From Wyeomyia smithii (taxonomy: Eukaryota; Arthropoda; Insecta; Diptera; Culicidae), in NCBI RefSeq assembly GCF_029784165.1, contig NC_073696.1, forward strand, positions 109,484,665 to 109,548,664: 64,000 nucleotides of DNA, in the 5' to 3' direction. The first letter of the stretch is position 1. Each line of letters starts with the position of its first letter. Below, in pieces: positions 1-11,157 of the stretch. The position numbers and the translations under genes are program-made. Under the pieces are notes generated by a model. The model searched no databases. It was not told where the DNA came from and saw only the letters and a program-made list of their open reading frames with translations.

Positions 1-498
1 TCAAACACTAGGGTGGAAGGATCAGATCAGCGCACAGTCTTTTCCTCATCATCATCATCATCTTTTTCGGTTTCACTTCATTACGTGCCACCAAGTTCGA
101 CCAGAACAGGCACGCGTTCGGAGCCAGCTTCCACGGGCACTAACAGATACCAACGCATGATTTTGCATTTATCTTTCCAATGATCCACTCAATCATCGAA
201 TGGGACGCGTCAAGAGCAAACATTTGTCGTTGAGAGTTTGAGCTACCGATGTTTGGCATATTTAAAGTATGTATGTACGAATAGGGAAGATGATTTCTTT
301 GCATCACTGAGAATTTTTCAATTATCTCAACTGAACTTGAGTTCGTTTCTACAGTTTAGTGTACAGATTTTATAGGCTAAAATAAAATCTGTTATTACAA
401 CTTAGAGCTCTTAAAAAATAACGGTCACGTAAAGAAACCCAAACGTGATTGTGTACTATGCCGCATGCTAAATATACATTTGAAATAATAATATACAT
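1..498. other. Unassigned AT-rich sequence
   Basis: No gene, repeat end or RNA gene is recognised. A short CAT run lies near 47-62. The only long open frame in this area (ending near 588 on the minus strand) runs into the MITE that follows and has no family signature. Confidence 0.5.
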
Positions 499-500
499 TA

Positions 501-648
501 GGGGCCATCTATATAACACGTGGACAGCTTTGGAGGGGGGGGGGGGTATGTATACAAATTTCTTATAATTTATATGGGCTGTTGTCAAGAGGGAGGGGTG
601 GGGTTGAAAATCGTTTAAAATCTGTCCACGTGGAATGCGGATGGCCCC
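501..648. repeat. Foldback MITE (148 bp)
   Basis: The ends are inverted: GGGGCCAT...ACGTGGACAG on the left pairs with CTGTCCACGT...ATGGCCCC on the right, with TTA/TA at the outer flanks. The centre is G-rich. There is no coding capacity, so it is a small non-autonomous DNA element. Confidence 0.7.
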
Positions 649-848
649 TTATTGTATTTTAAACTCGGATAAAAACTATAGTAACATTCAGAATCGTATA
701 TTTTATGAACTAGACCAATTGAATACTATAAAGTTACAAAGTGGTTTTACGATTTTCATTTTTCATTACAAATCAATAAAAAAGATTAGAATTCGCGATG
801 CAGTTAATGAGCATGCAATAAACAATTGGTTCAAAGAGTAGTAGGCAC

Positions 849-1354
849 ACAGTCATACCTCATACCTCGTTATGAGGCAACTTTATTTTTATGTTCGTTA
901 CGTTATATCGAGTTACAATATCGAAGCAAGAAAATATAACTTTATAAAGTTATGCAAAAATGTTATTAGTTACTCAAAGATGCGCGAAAACCTATTTCCC
1001 ATAGCCTATCAGTATTTTTAAACCTTTCTTATGCTAATTTAGAGAAATTTCAATAAGCAAGAGAAATAGTTTTTTTAATTGATGCAAGACTGTGAATTGT
1101 TACTGAAGGATGAGTGAAAACCTTTTTTCCATCACCTATTAGTGATATCGAACCTTTTTTATGCCCTTTCAAAACAATTTACGCAATGGTTTCATTGGTT
1201 TCAAAACTTACTACAATCATTTTTTGAAGCAATTTATACCCCAAAAACAGTTTCTGTATCATTCATTTTCAATTTCAATACATCTTAAAAAGTTACGGTA
1301 TATCGAGGTACAAATTACGTTATATCGAGATATGTTATATCGAGGTATGACTGT
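849..1354. mobile_element. Non-autonomous TIR element with ATATCGAG-type ends
   Basis: The left end ACAGTCATACCTC is matched by the inverted right end GAGGTATGACTGT. The right arm repeats TTATATCGAG-like words several times. Inside, a unit of about 130 bp is repeated (GTTACTCAAAGATG near 970 and GTTACTGAAGGATG near 1099, each followed by GAAAACCT). It has no transposase. The ends look like Tc1/pogo-type elements, but the flanking TA is kept only on the right. Confidence 0.6.
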
Positions 1355-1739
1355 ATTTGAAAAAAAAACAATCATAAATTTTGCTTCATGGCTACAAAAT
1401 CAAACTTAAGGAAAAGTATGGTAGTCTGTTTTCTGGAGACTTTAAATGAATTATTCGGTTTTCCTTGCATGACATATCTACACTGAAAATAAATCGCACG
1501 TTAATCCCTGATGCTCTCTACATATGAGTGTCAATAAACGAACCTAATCATTCTATTATGTCGACACATATCGATTTTCATTGGAATCCACGGAATTTTA
1601 ACGTTTTGGCATTGGACGTGTGTAGCCATTGAAATCTGATATGATAGATATGAAATGTTTCATCTATTAGCACAGAAGTAAGTGGAATCCACTTGGCAGT
1701 AACGTGTCTATTTTTTACAGTGTACTTCAATAATTCGCA
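1355..1739. other. Unassigned spacer
   Basis: AT-rich; no gene or repeat boundary recognised. Confidence 0.4.
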
Positions 1740-2020
1740 AGGCGGCATCCATAAATTACGTAACGCTCATAGGGAGGAGGGGTGTTTCCTTGAGCGTTAC
1801 GATTTGTTACACAGGGGAGGAGAGGAGGTGAGTTCAGCGTTACGTAACAAAAAATCTATGAAGAGACTCTCCAAAACCGAGCATTTTTATCAAGCAAATC
1901 CTTCTACAGCGTTACGTAATTTTAATGGGGGGTAGGTGTTGGCGTTACGTTTCGTTACATATGGGGGGTAGGGGTCCAAAATTTGGGTTTTACGCGTTAC
2001 GTAATTTATGAATGTCGCCC
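1740..2020. mobile_element. MITE, family 'GGCGGCATCCATAAATTACG', copy 1
   Basis: The left end GGCGGCATCCATAAATTACG and the inverted right end CGTAATTTATGAATGTCGCC form a TIR of about 26 bp that continues into GTAACGC. Short inverted GCGTTACG words recur inside. It has no coding capacity. A second copy of the family lies at 3228-3463. Confidence 0.75.
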
Positions 2021-3227
2021 GATCGGTAAACCATGTATAGTAAGGTAAAAGTCACTGTTAAGCATTCAAAAAAAATATTTTCTTGAAAAAATTCAAGCCA
2101 AAGTTTGCAGAGAAAAACACATAAACTATCACCAGGATGACCGCTCCTCTACATATACTTCGCTTAGAAACAAGTAAAATTATTCTCACCTCAAATTTTG
2201 ACGCTTTTTCGTTCACATGAATGAAACACTCGAAAATTTAACATGTGTATTGGTTTGCAACTAAAAATCACCACTATAAGGAGGGTTTACACTTTTCCTA
2301 CAATTATATTCTTTTAGCTGCGAAAGCAATTACAATCTATTATTATAATAAAATTTTAAATATATGCAATAGTTATAAATATACACACAATATGAATTCA
2401 ACAACACTATACGGTGCATAACTAAGTTCTCGCTATTTGTCAATAGATTGTACCAGCAGCAAGTGCTGGTCGATTTTAACAAGAACGACAGGGGACGAAA
2501 TCCAAGTATGGGAGAAGCGATGGCTTCCTACCCCATACTACGACATTTTTGGAATTCCTTGTAAAATACCGTTTTTTATTCGACTAATCTGAAATTTTTT
2601 TATTATCAAACTGCTAAACTAACATCAGAGTACCTGATTTGATCAAATTGGTTTTACCGTGAAACGCTTCTATCTTACTATTTTTTCTCTCGCTGCATTT
2701 TCACGCTTGCAGCCACTAGATCGTTTTCCACAACTACCGGCACATACGTTGCGAATCCACTCAAACTATGTATACTTTGTTTTTGCACACTGCGATCGTT
2801 ACTAATTTCCGAAAAATCTGTCGAAACAGACCTAAGCTTGCGCTTGGCGAAATCATGGTTTCTGCTTTTTTCTATTTTCAACTCGATTGCGTGCATCAAA
2901 CTGGACGTCTGTGTTCCCGGGCGAACACATACGACTCGCATAGATTTTCTAGGATTCCTCACATTGGATTCGTGAGCGTCCTTGAAAAGGATTCCTGAAA
3001 AAAGAATTCTCAGGAATGCCCTGTACATGGCTCTTGGATTCTTGAATAAGAATCGTGAGTTCCTTTCACGTTTCCGTCACCGTGTTAATCGGTATCCTGG
3101 GGATTCTTACTCAGGATTCTCTGCGTGTTAGTAAGGGTTATCAGCAGCAGGCTGAGAGAGTATTTGAAAATGCCTTATTTTTGCCAAATAATCTAAGCGT
3201 CATTTGCGCGAAATGTTATTTTTATCA
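2021..3227. other. Unassigned region with AGGATTC-type short repeats
   Basis: No gene is supported. Overlapping open frames of 76-116 codons on opposite strands near 2678-3028 have no family signature. Between about 2950 and 3120 the words AGGATTC, GAATCC and AGAATC recur in both orientations, which suggests a degenerate foldback repeat. Confidence 0.4.
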
Positions 3228-3463
3228 GGCGGCATCCATAAATTACGTAACGCTCATAGGTGAGAGGGGGGGGGTATCATGGAGCATTACGATTTGTTAC
3301 ATAGAGGAGGGAGGAGGTAAAAGCAAATCTATGGAGAGACTCCCTAAGAACGAGTATATTAATTAAGCAAATTCTTCTACAGCGTTATGTAATTTTAATG
3401 GGGGGTTGGTGTTGGCGTTACGTTTCGTTACATATAAGGGGGATGTAACTTATGGATGTCGCT
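3228..3463. mobile_element. MITE, family 'GGCGGCATCCATAAATTACG', copy 2
   Basis: The same left end and internal words (TAACGCTCATAGG, ATTACGATTTGTTACA) as copy 1. The right end is shortened to GTAACTTATGGATGTCGC. It is non-coding. Confidence 0.7.
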
Positions 3464-3990
3464 TTATTCCATTCAAAGAAAGTGGCGGCTAAAGCGCATT
3501 AAAAGTTACAAAATAGTTAAAGAAAATGTTGCATTGAATGAGAAAAAATTAAAAAGGTTGGACACAAGGTCAACGCAGAATTACGAAAGCTCAATGTATT
3601 TCATGCAATACGTGAGGGAATACACTCGATTGGGGTTGATTAATTCGATGGTCTTAAGCTTTAAATTACAGTCATAATTCTCTTTCATTCCTTTTTTTCT
3701 ATTATTCGGGTGATATTCGGCTAGTTTAAGTTATTTTCCAGGCATCACATTTTGATTTTGATGGAAGCGTGTATAATTTTCGAATCGATTGCTGTGTTGA
3801 AGCAGTGGACAATATTTCATATCCTCTGTCTGTCTGTTGCCGTAAGACGTAAATCTACGTTACAAAGCATAAGGGTATGTGCTTAAGTGCACAAGCGTAG
3901 GCTCGACGTAGGACTACGGTGGGAGTGAAAAACTGATTCTTCCGTACCCGTACCAAACAACACACACTATACTAATAACATATAATTACC
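3464..3990. other. Unassigned spacer
   Basis: No recognisable gene or repeat. Confidence 0.4.
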
Positions 3991-4360
3991 ATGAACACAC
4001 TATCCGCACACACATACACGCTTGACACACATATACGCTTCACATACTTACGCGCGCGCTTCACACACAACCACGCTTCACACACATACACGCTTTACAC
4101 ACATACACACGCTTCACACACATACATATACACTTCACACTTCACACGCACTCACACAAATACACACACACGCACACACACACACAAACGCTTCACACAC
4201 ATATGCTTGTCACCCACAAACACACATGCTTCACACCCACACACACATGCTTCACACCCACACAAACACGTTCACACACATAAATGCTACATATACATAC
4301 ATGCTACACACACGTACATACTACACGTTATATACACATACACATTAAACACACACACTC
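3991..4360. repeat. CA-rich minisatellite
   Basis: Degenerate tandem words of the type CTTCACACACATACACG fill about 370 bp. The C bias on this strand gives apparent Thr-His-rich open frames in two frames, which are artefacts of the repeat. Confidence 0.9.
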
Positions 4361-4702
4361 AAATTACTCTTAGCAGTAACCCAAAGGTTCAAGTCCTTCA
4401 AGACGTGGCACTGCAAGAGCGTACATGCAATAATTAAAAAACCAATTTTATTTACAGCACTACAAAAGGACCCATCATCATTCCAACCGCTAGAATGACA
4501 GGTACTCTAGCACCAATGCGCATAATTTCCATTACACAACCCAACACGAGATAAACGGGGCTTTGGGTCCTATTACAGAAGATTACGAATTACTTGCCTA
4601 ACCAATTTTGGTATTACATGAATTTATTCATTCATTTCGTCAATCAGAAGTAGACAATATATAATATTCTAATAGTCTAATACAATGTTTACTTACAAAC
4701 AA

Positions 4703-5640
4703 TTTTTTTTTTTCAATAAGCGTTGCGATTGCGTATTGAGCTGAAAAGGTGTTTAAGTTCATGCCGAGACGTTGTAAAGTCAATGGTTTCGCAGTATTGA
4801 TTGTAAGTGACCGGCATACGATTCAAGGGTCCGAATTTTGCATAATTTGATGATTGGTGGCGAACGTGTTTCGATTTCGAAGTTGTCTAATAGGTGCGTA
4901 GAAATTTAGCTTAGATAAAAGTGTACCTGAATCAATGCGCTGCGGAATGATGTCGTTTACAAATGACACTATTGCAAATTTACGACGCTCTTTCAATGAT
5001 TGTGTGTTTATGAGCTTGTAACGTGCTTTATATGATGGAAGAGGAAATGATGTGCAACCTAATTTACGAAAAGCATACAATAGAAATTACTTTTGTACTG
5101 ATTCCATCCTTTCTTCATGTGTGATTGTATAGGGTGACCATACAATGCCGGAGTATTCCAGTATCTTACATAGGCTATATATAATGTTTTGATGGTATAC
5201 GGATCCTGAAGATTGTAACAAAAGCGTTTCGTAAAGCCTAGCATGTTATTAGCTTTATGGATTATTGTGTTGTAATGGTCAATGAAGGTTAGTTTGGAAT
5301 CTAAGACAACTCCTAAGTCCCCTACTCTTTCACAATTTGCTTGTTTTACAGTTTGATTTCCTAATGATATTGTAATGCCTGGTCTTGATGTTTTTCGACA
5401 GAATGATATTTGGTTGCATTTTTTTACATTCATTTCTAGTGAGCTTTTTAACACCATGCATAGAATATGTATATTTCATTCTGGAATCCATTGATGTCTT
5501 CTTCATTTCTTATTTTCAAAAAGAGCTTCATATCGTCGGCATAAATTAACACTTTTAGTTTTTTTAGAATAAAGGAAATGTCGTTAACGTACAAGATGAA
5601 AAGAAGAGGTCCTAAATGTGAGCCTTGGGGCTCTCATTCA
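4703..5640 (-). pseudogene. 5'-truncated non-LTR retrotransposon RT fragment
   Basis: Read on the minus strand, the sequence starts inside a reverse transcriptase with a QGSHLGPLLF-like motif near 5635 and the catalytic YADD (YADDMKLF) near 5535. It continues through the thumb and C-terminal region (GVVLDSKLTF, NNMLGFTKRF) and on to about 4823. Two frames are used (5059-5457 and 4823-5080), so at least one frameshift is present. A poly-A run (poly-T at about 4703-4714 on the plus strand) marks the 3' end. The C-terminal arrangement resembles the Jockey/BS/X-element group, but the clade is not certain. Truncation at the 5' end is typical of incomplete target-primed reverse transcription. Confidence 0.8.
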
Positions 5641-6085
5641 AATTGAAAATTTTGAAGGTGTAGCTCGTCTGCGAAACTGCTCGACACGTTCGTGACTCAG
5701 CTTCAACATTTGCCCACCTCGTTAGTAAAACAAAGTGAAACGCGTTCTTGAAGCAGTGTTGAAATTTTTACCTTGCAAGTTATGAAATGTGCCGTTCTAC
5801 ATTTATTCCAAACAGTTTAAAGGCATCGCTACAAATCCATGAAAACGGATTGTTTTTCACTTAATGCGATCATATTTCGATTATAGAGCTGGTTTGAACT
5901 ATGTTAATCGAAATTTGTTTGTTTTTATGATTGAATCATTCACCGATGCGATTAAACCACCAAATTAGTGCAACTATTTAACTCGGGAAAACCGTTTGAT
6001 ACTTGAATTAAAAGAAATACACTGCTAGAGATAACTAGAAAACGATAATCATCCCGCGTTATATGCAAATGCCAATTCGCAATGA
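5641..6085. other. Unassigned flank of the LTR element
   Basis: No gene seen. The last four bases before the LTR (6086-6089, CCAG) form the left target duplication. Confidence 0.5.
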
Positions 6086-6089
6086 CCAG

Positions 6090-6773
6090 TGTGTAGGTAT
6101 ACCTATATCCTGGGTATAGCCTACCAGGACTTTCTCCAGAAAACCCTGTACGTGCCGTCGGCACGGAATTACAACTCGAGACTTGAGCGGTAGATTAAAC
6201 TTACTTTATTTACACAAAAGCTTAAATAGTACCCTACAGGTAACTCAGAGAGAAAGGCTTTCTCCACTCTCGGTTTACCATTTACCTTAAGCTCTTACCT
6301 TATAATCTAGTACCGCATGTACGATAGAACGCATGCGAGAGCATCAACACCGTTGAACCGGCGACTTCTGTTTTGTTTACAACACAAAACTTGTTTATTT
6401 TATTCGAGTTTGTTTGCCTGTAGCACAGCAGAAGGCTGCGCGAAGTTCTTTGCCGCCTATTGCATAATCTGTTGATACCTAGTATGTTGACAGAGCCGTA
6501 CGCGGTCCTCTGTCAAGGAAACCAAATGTTTCGCCAACGTTTGCTTAGCAGAACCGTTCGCGGTCTTACATCAAGATCTTTCCTGCTTTCTTTACAAATG
6601 ATCTTGTTTTAGGGGACAACGGCAGGCGGCCGTGTCCTGGTTCTACACTCTACCTGTTTTTCATTTCTTTCAACGGAAGGTTTACTGTCTTTCGGACTAA
6701 GCTAAAATGTACCGTATCACAAAATTCTGCGTGACGGAGCATAAGGTATTTTCTGCGCGGGTGTGACGTCACA
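6090..6773 (-). repeat. 3' LTR
   Basis: In element orientation it begins TGTGACGTCACA and ends ACACA-side TACACA, with TG...CA termini. AATAAA-type words occur inside near 6207 and 6395 (minus strand). Compared with the other LTR it differs at two bases near 6568-6570 and one near 6739. Confidence 0.95.
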
Positions 6774-6788
6774 TCTGCCACCCCGCCT
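6774..6788 (-). promoter_or_regulatory. Probable polypurine tract
   Basis: Immediately upstream of the 3' LTR in element orientation lies GGCGGGGTGGCAGA. Its position and purine bias fit the plus-strand primer of an LTR element. Confidence 0.6.
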
Positions 6789-9460
6789 AGTTGGCCATTA
6801 TCTAGAAGAGATGATGGTCACATGGTCCGTTCTGACGGCCGATAGGTGTGTTTTTCATAACAATTATTTTTCGCGTTTTTATGCTACTATATACATATTC
6901 GTTTTCATGATATTCCTTCTTTCCTTTGCACGTAAAATTCAATTAATTACAATAGTGATACATATCATTTCTACATAAATTAACGTTTTCAGACATGGAT
7001 TTTCTTCATAACAAATTGACAAATGTTCGCTCGCCTGGTGCGCTGCGCCTTGTAGATATCCGCTGCTTGGCTGTCGGATTCAAGCGACGGGTTACAGGGG
7101 GTTTGAAACGGGAGGGTGCGTCTGGCAGTAGAGGTTCTCATCGGTTGTTTGTGATGTCATCCTCGCGAACTCATCTTTAAGGCTTCATCGGGTTATTTTC
7201 AATAGTTCAATGGTTATCATTGCAATTTAATTTAAGGCTGCAGTTCAGCTGCTTGTTTTACGATTGTTCAGAGTGTGTTGTTGAACTTTAATGTTGGGTT
7301 AGCCGTGTCCCTTTGACATAGATCGGCTGTATTTTTTGTTTGGCTAATAGTATTGTTACGCGCCGTGTGGCGAAAAGATTTGCGATTGCCACTGGCTCTG
7401 TTGCATAATGCAGTCACTTGGTTTATCATCTTTAACTGTCTGCGCGGGGTGTCCAATTACCTGCTAGCATGTGTGCACATTTTCATAGCGTAGTGCGTAA
7501 AGACCATAGTTGATTAAACACGAGCAAAATTTTATAGCGTCATTTTGCTTGTTTGGCTTTGACCTCGAATCCTCATTTGTAGAAGTCAATAACTCTCAAT
7601 TAGTAATATATATTTGAAACAAATTATTACGCCCTTTGCTGTGTAGTTTGCTGTATTCTTCTTCGCGCTGAAGTCTCGATTCTGGCTCGACCATGAGCCG
7701 CATTGATTGAATTCTGTTGCATATCTGGCCTCTTCAAAAACTGGATACTGCTCGTCTCCTCTTGGTAATATCGTTTGGCTTTACCTCCATCTCGACCATA
7801 GACACCCGCCGTTCAACTCCTCTCACAACCGTCTGCTTCCCTTTTCGCGTCATACTGGGCATTATGGTATGCCCCCATCTCAGCATCCGTTGTAATCACC
7901 TCGGTCGTCTTCGAAGATCGGGAACTCGTCTCGTTGTCAATTCTTAGATGCTAGCTGCCCTACTTAGCAAGTGGTGCATTATTTTTTTGCCATTATTTCA
8001 TCAATTCTTTTTTTCGTTTTGTTACTTTTTCCACTTGCTGTTTAAAATTACGCGTACGGGCTTCATTCTACACATTCTACATTCTATTATCTACCCTAGG
8101 CTTCTACTTACAATCTAGGTCCGTATTTCTCTTCTTGTTCGGATTACATAATTCGGTTTTTTCCCCCTACTAAGTTGTACATCATTTGTATTAGATTTGA
8201 TTCGGTATTTCAGTATTTGATTCATCTGATTTTACAAATATAACATTCAATTGTGCATTGTTTACTTCTTTTTCATTATGCACTCTCTAACTTTGATATT
8301 TGATGTTTTTTTTTTACATTAAAAATCATTGCGTCACGTATCAATTCCATTTATCTGTATTAGGCTTTTCTTTCCGCGTTAAAGTATCAGTTTAACTTGT
8401 CTTGTGGCCCATTATTAACTTATTTTCATCAAATGTTCTTCAAATAACTTACATCAATTTTATTAAGTAGCTTTGCTTTGGTTACATATTTTCTTCATCT
8501 TGCTTCCTCTTCAAATATTTTCTTCCTTTCCATAATAACATTTCCATTAGAATAGATCTGTTTCCACATGATATATTATTCTTTCCATCGTTTTCTCTTG
8601 TCTTCATATACAATGTTCGTCTAATACCTGGCGTCTTCTTAACACCTCATATCATTTTCTATTTGCACTAAAAAGTCTCGTCACTTTCTCTTCTGCTTTA
8701 TTCTTTAATCTTTTGAGCCTCTTTCTGAATCTGTAATTATTTAATTTTCGAATCGTCTCTTGCTACTGTCATACTCACATTACTTACACTTCTCCTGGTA
8801 TGCAGTAGTCTGCATATTTCCTCTCCCCCTTCCATCCGAAGGTGCGACCGCCCGCTCTAGTGATTCCTGAAAGATAAGAAGGTTAGGAAATAAAAGAAAA
8901 ATCTCGCACACTCACTCATTCTGGGTTAATTACTCCCTTGTTTACTCTTTCAGTCAGCATTCACCTCAACCATTCCGGGTTAATTACTTCCGATGTATAC
9001 ACTCACACAACCTTAACTAATGAAAGAATAGTTGGAATCCCTTAAAGTCAGTAGTCTTTTCGTCTGGAAAGTTCAGCCCTCTTTTCAAATGTCTTTCCTA
9101 GTTCTATTGTTGTCTCCATCGCAAAAATTAATCCCAATACAGCATCCATCGATTTTCTTCTTCGTTTTCCTATTAAGCCAATAGCTATCAAACCTCGTTT
9201 TCATGAGGTCTTTTGTCCACTATAATTTCTTTCCCATGTTAACATTTGCATTTTACAAAAGAAAACAAATGCTGTTCTAAATTCTTTCAACTCTTTTTAT
9301 CCATTACAACCATCCAGATCATTCTAGTAATGTGAATTCCCCAAGTTTTTTGTTTATTTAACCTTTATCGGCGGGGTTCCTCGTCCCTCACGCCTTCATT
9401 CGTATTTTAATTTTTTCAACTGTGTCATGCCATTTGACTAATATCATCAAAGGCTGTATA
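6789..9460 (-). other. Long 3' non-coding part of the LTR element
   Basis: Between integrase and 3' LTR there are about 2.7 kb without a recognisable gene. It is pyrimidine-rich on the plus strand. Small open frames (for example 7707-7947) have no family signature and no env features such as a signal peptide or transmembrane segment. Confidence 0.5.
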
Positions 9461-9750
9461 TCTTTTTCGGCGACTTATTCCTTTTTTTCACGCCTTTACT
9501 TCAGTATGCTTTCTTCCGTTTGGTTCTGCCTATTAATTCCCGTCAATAAAATCATTCATCTTTTTCGGCGACTTTTCGTATTTCTTCACGCCTTTACTTC
9601 AGTATACTTTTTTCCGTTTGGTTCTGTTTATGGACTCCCGTCAATAAAATCATTCATATTTTTCGGCGACTTTTCGTATTTCTTCACGCCTATATTTTAC
9701 TTCCACCTTACTTTTTTATACAGTTTTAGGTGCTTGCTATTATAACTCAT
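9461..9750. repeat. 98-bp tandem repeat, about three units
   Basis: The unit begins TTTTTCGGCGACTT and contains TTCACGCCTTTACTTCAGTA, CCGTTTGGTTCTG and CCCGTCAATAAAATCATTCA. Unit starts are near 9461, 9559 and 9657, a period of 98 bp; the third is partial. The repeat lies just downstream of the integrase and makes an apparent plus-strand open frame that is not a gene. Confidence 0.9.
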
Positions 9751-9822
9751 GCCATCCAATATCGAATTTCATTAAATATATTCTGTCCGTTAACCTTGAA
9801 AGCATAGTTTAAGTTCATATAT

Positions 9823-11115
9823 TCAGTCATAATAACGCTTAAGCCGGTTATTATGAACTTTTTCTAAACGATTGCCGTTTCTAATTACTGTGGTCATTTC
9901 GCTTGGAATATCCACTACTTCATATGGTCCTCTCCATATGTTCTGAAGCTTTTGGCCTGCACCATTCGCTACGGCCTTCACTAATACTTGTTCACCCCAC
10001 ATGGGTTTGTAATCATTAGATAATCTGTCGTAAATTTGTTTGCGGTTCTCTTTACTCCTTTTCAGGTTGGCTTGTGCGTTTGCATGTAAATCGTAAAATA
10101 TTTTCTTCATTTCATGTGTGTATGCATCATATGTCATCTTCTCCACTCCGTTCCGCTTATAGATTGAAGTCGGGATTCGAGCTATCCGTCCGTACAATAA
10201 TTCGAACGGCGTATATCCTGTGGACGAGTTTACTAATGTATTGTATTCGAACGTGAAAAACGGTAACAACTCGTCCCATGTGTGCGGCTTTCCGCCAATA
10301 AATTGTCTCAAATACGTTTTTAACTCGCGGTTCGACCTCTCTACTAAGTTAGCCTGTGGATGATACGGGCTAGTAGTAATTTTCTTAATCTTTAAAACTT
10401 TGCACACCTCTTTCATCAGTGAGCGCACAAAATTTGCGCCGTTGTCTGTGACTAGTTCCAACGGGGCACCGAATTTACAAATATAATTTTCTACAAAGGT
10501 CTTACCTACCGTCTGGCTTACTTGATTCTCCATTGGAGCGACAATTAAGTATCTCGTCAAGTCATCTTGCATGACTAGACCATAACGGTTTCCCATATCG
10601 GACTCGGGTAACACCACGATATCCATGTATACTTTCTCAAATGGCTCCGATGCGGTCGTGGTGATCTGCATCGGTATCTTGTTTGATCTTCCAATTTTGT
10701 TCTTTTGGCAAGAATTACACTGCCGAACGTAGTTCTCGATATCCCGTTTCATTGTAGCCCACGTAAAAAGTGTGCCAATTCTCTGGCGCATTCGTCGCGC
10801 TCCTACGTGCCCTCCTAAGGGTGCATCGTGAAATTCCTTTAAAATTGTTTCCACTTGATCTGGCGCAATTACTGTACGCTCGCTATTAGCATTATATAGT
10901 ATTAATTGTTTTTCTAGCTTACCCGCTAGGAACTGAATCATTTGCAGAACCTCCTGCTGCTTGATTTTTCGGAAGGATATTAGGTGAATGACCCCGGCTG
11001 CCTTTACTGCCGCGGGGAAGTCATCATATGATATGTTGACGAGTTGTTGCTCATCCTCGTCCTCAGCGATGTCCGCAATGTCTATGGCACTCAAATCTTG
11101 TATTGTGCCGTTCAA
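9823..11115 (-). CDS. Integrase
   Basis: An N-terminal HHCC zinc-binding domain (FHDAPLGGHVGARRMRQ ... CNSCQKNK) is followed by an RNase H-fold catalytic core. Asp in VYMDIVVLPES, Asp in LVTDNGANF and Glu in ANLVERSNRE give the D,D-35-E arrangement. The C-terminus has a GPYEVV motif, so this is a GPY/F-type integrase. The segment is in frame with the RNase H segment; 14 codons lie between the TAG at 11158 and 11115. It ends with the natural stop at 9823. Catalytic residues look intact. Confidence 0.95.
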   Translation of the reverse strand: MNGTIQDLSAIDIADIAEDEDEQQLVNISYDDFPAAVKAAGVIHLISFRKIKQQEVLQMIQFLAGKLEKQLILYNANSERTVIAPDQVETILKEFHDAPLGGHVGARRMRQRIGTLFTWATMKRDIENYVRQCNSCQKNKIGRSNKIPMQITTTASEPFEKVYMDIVVLPESDMGNRYGLVMQDDLTRYLIVAPMENQVSQTVGKTFVENYICKFGAPLELVTDNGANFVRSLMKEVCKVLKIKKITTSPYHPQANLVERSNRELKTYLRQFIGGKPHTWDELLPFFTFEYNTLVNSSTGYTPFELLYGRIARIPTSIYKRNGVEKMTYDAYTHEMKKIFYDLHANAQANLKRSKENRKQIYDRLSNDYKPMWGEQVLVKAVANGAGQKLQNIWRGPYEVVDIPSEMTTVIRNGNRLEKVHNNRLKRYYD

Positions 11116-11157
11116 ATCATCCGGAGCGTTCTTCTGCTGCTCTAGCAGGCGTTTCTG

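Noticed and set aside
3991..4437. Thr-His-rich open frames of 108 and 148 codons
   Set aside because: They arise from the CA-rich minisatellite; two frames are open for the same reason.
6774..9460. Possible env gene in the 3' part of the LTR element
   Set aside because: No long frame, signal peptide, cleavage site or membrane segment was found; only short frames are present.
9422..9745. A 107-codon plus-strand frame with hydrophobic repeats
   Set aside because: It is the 98-bp tandem repeat read on the strand opposite to the element; the apparent membrane-like pattern follows from T-rich DNA.
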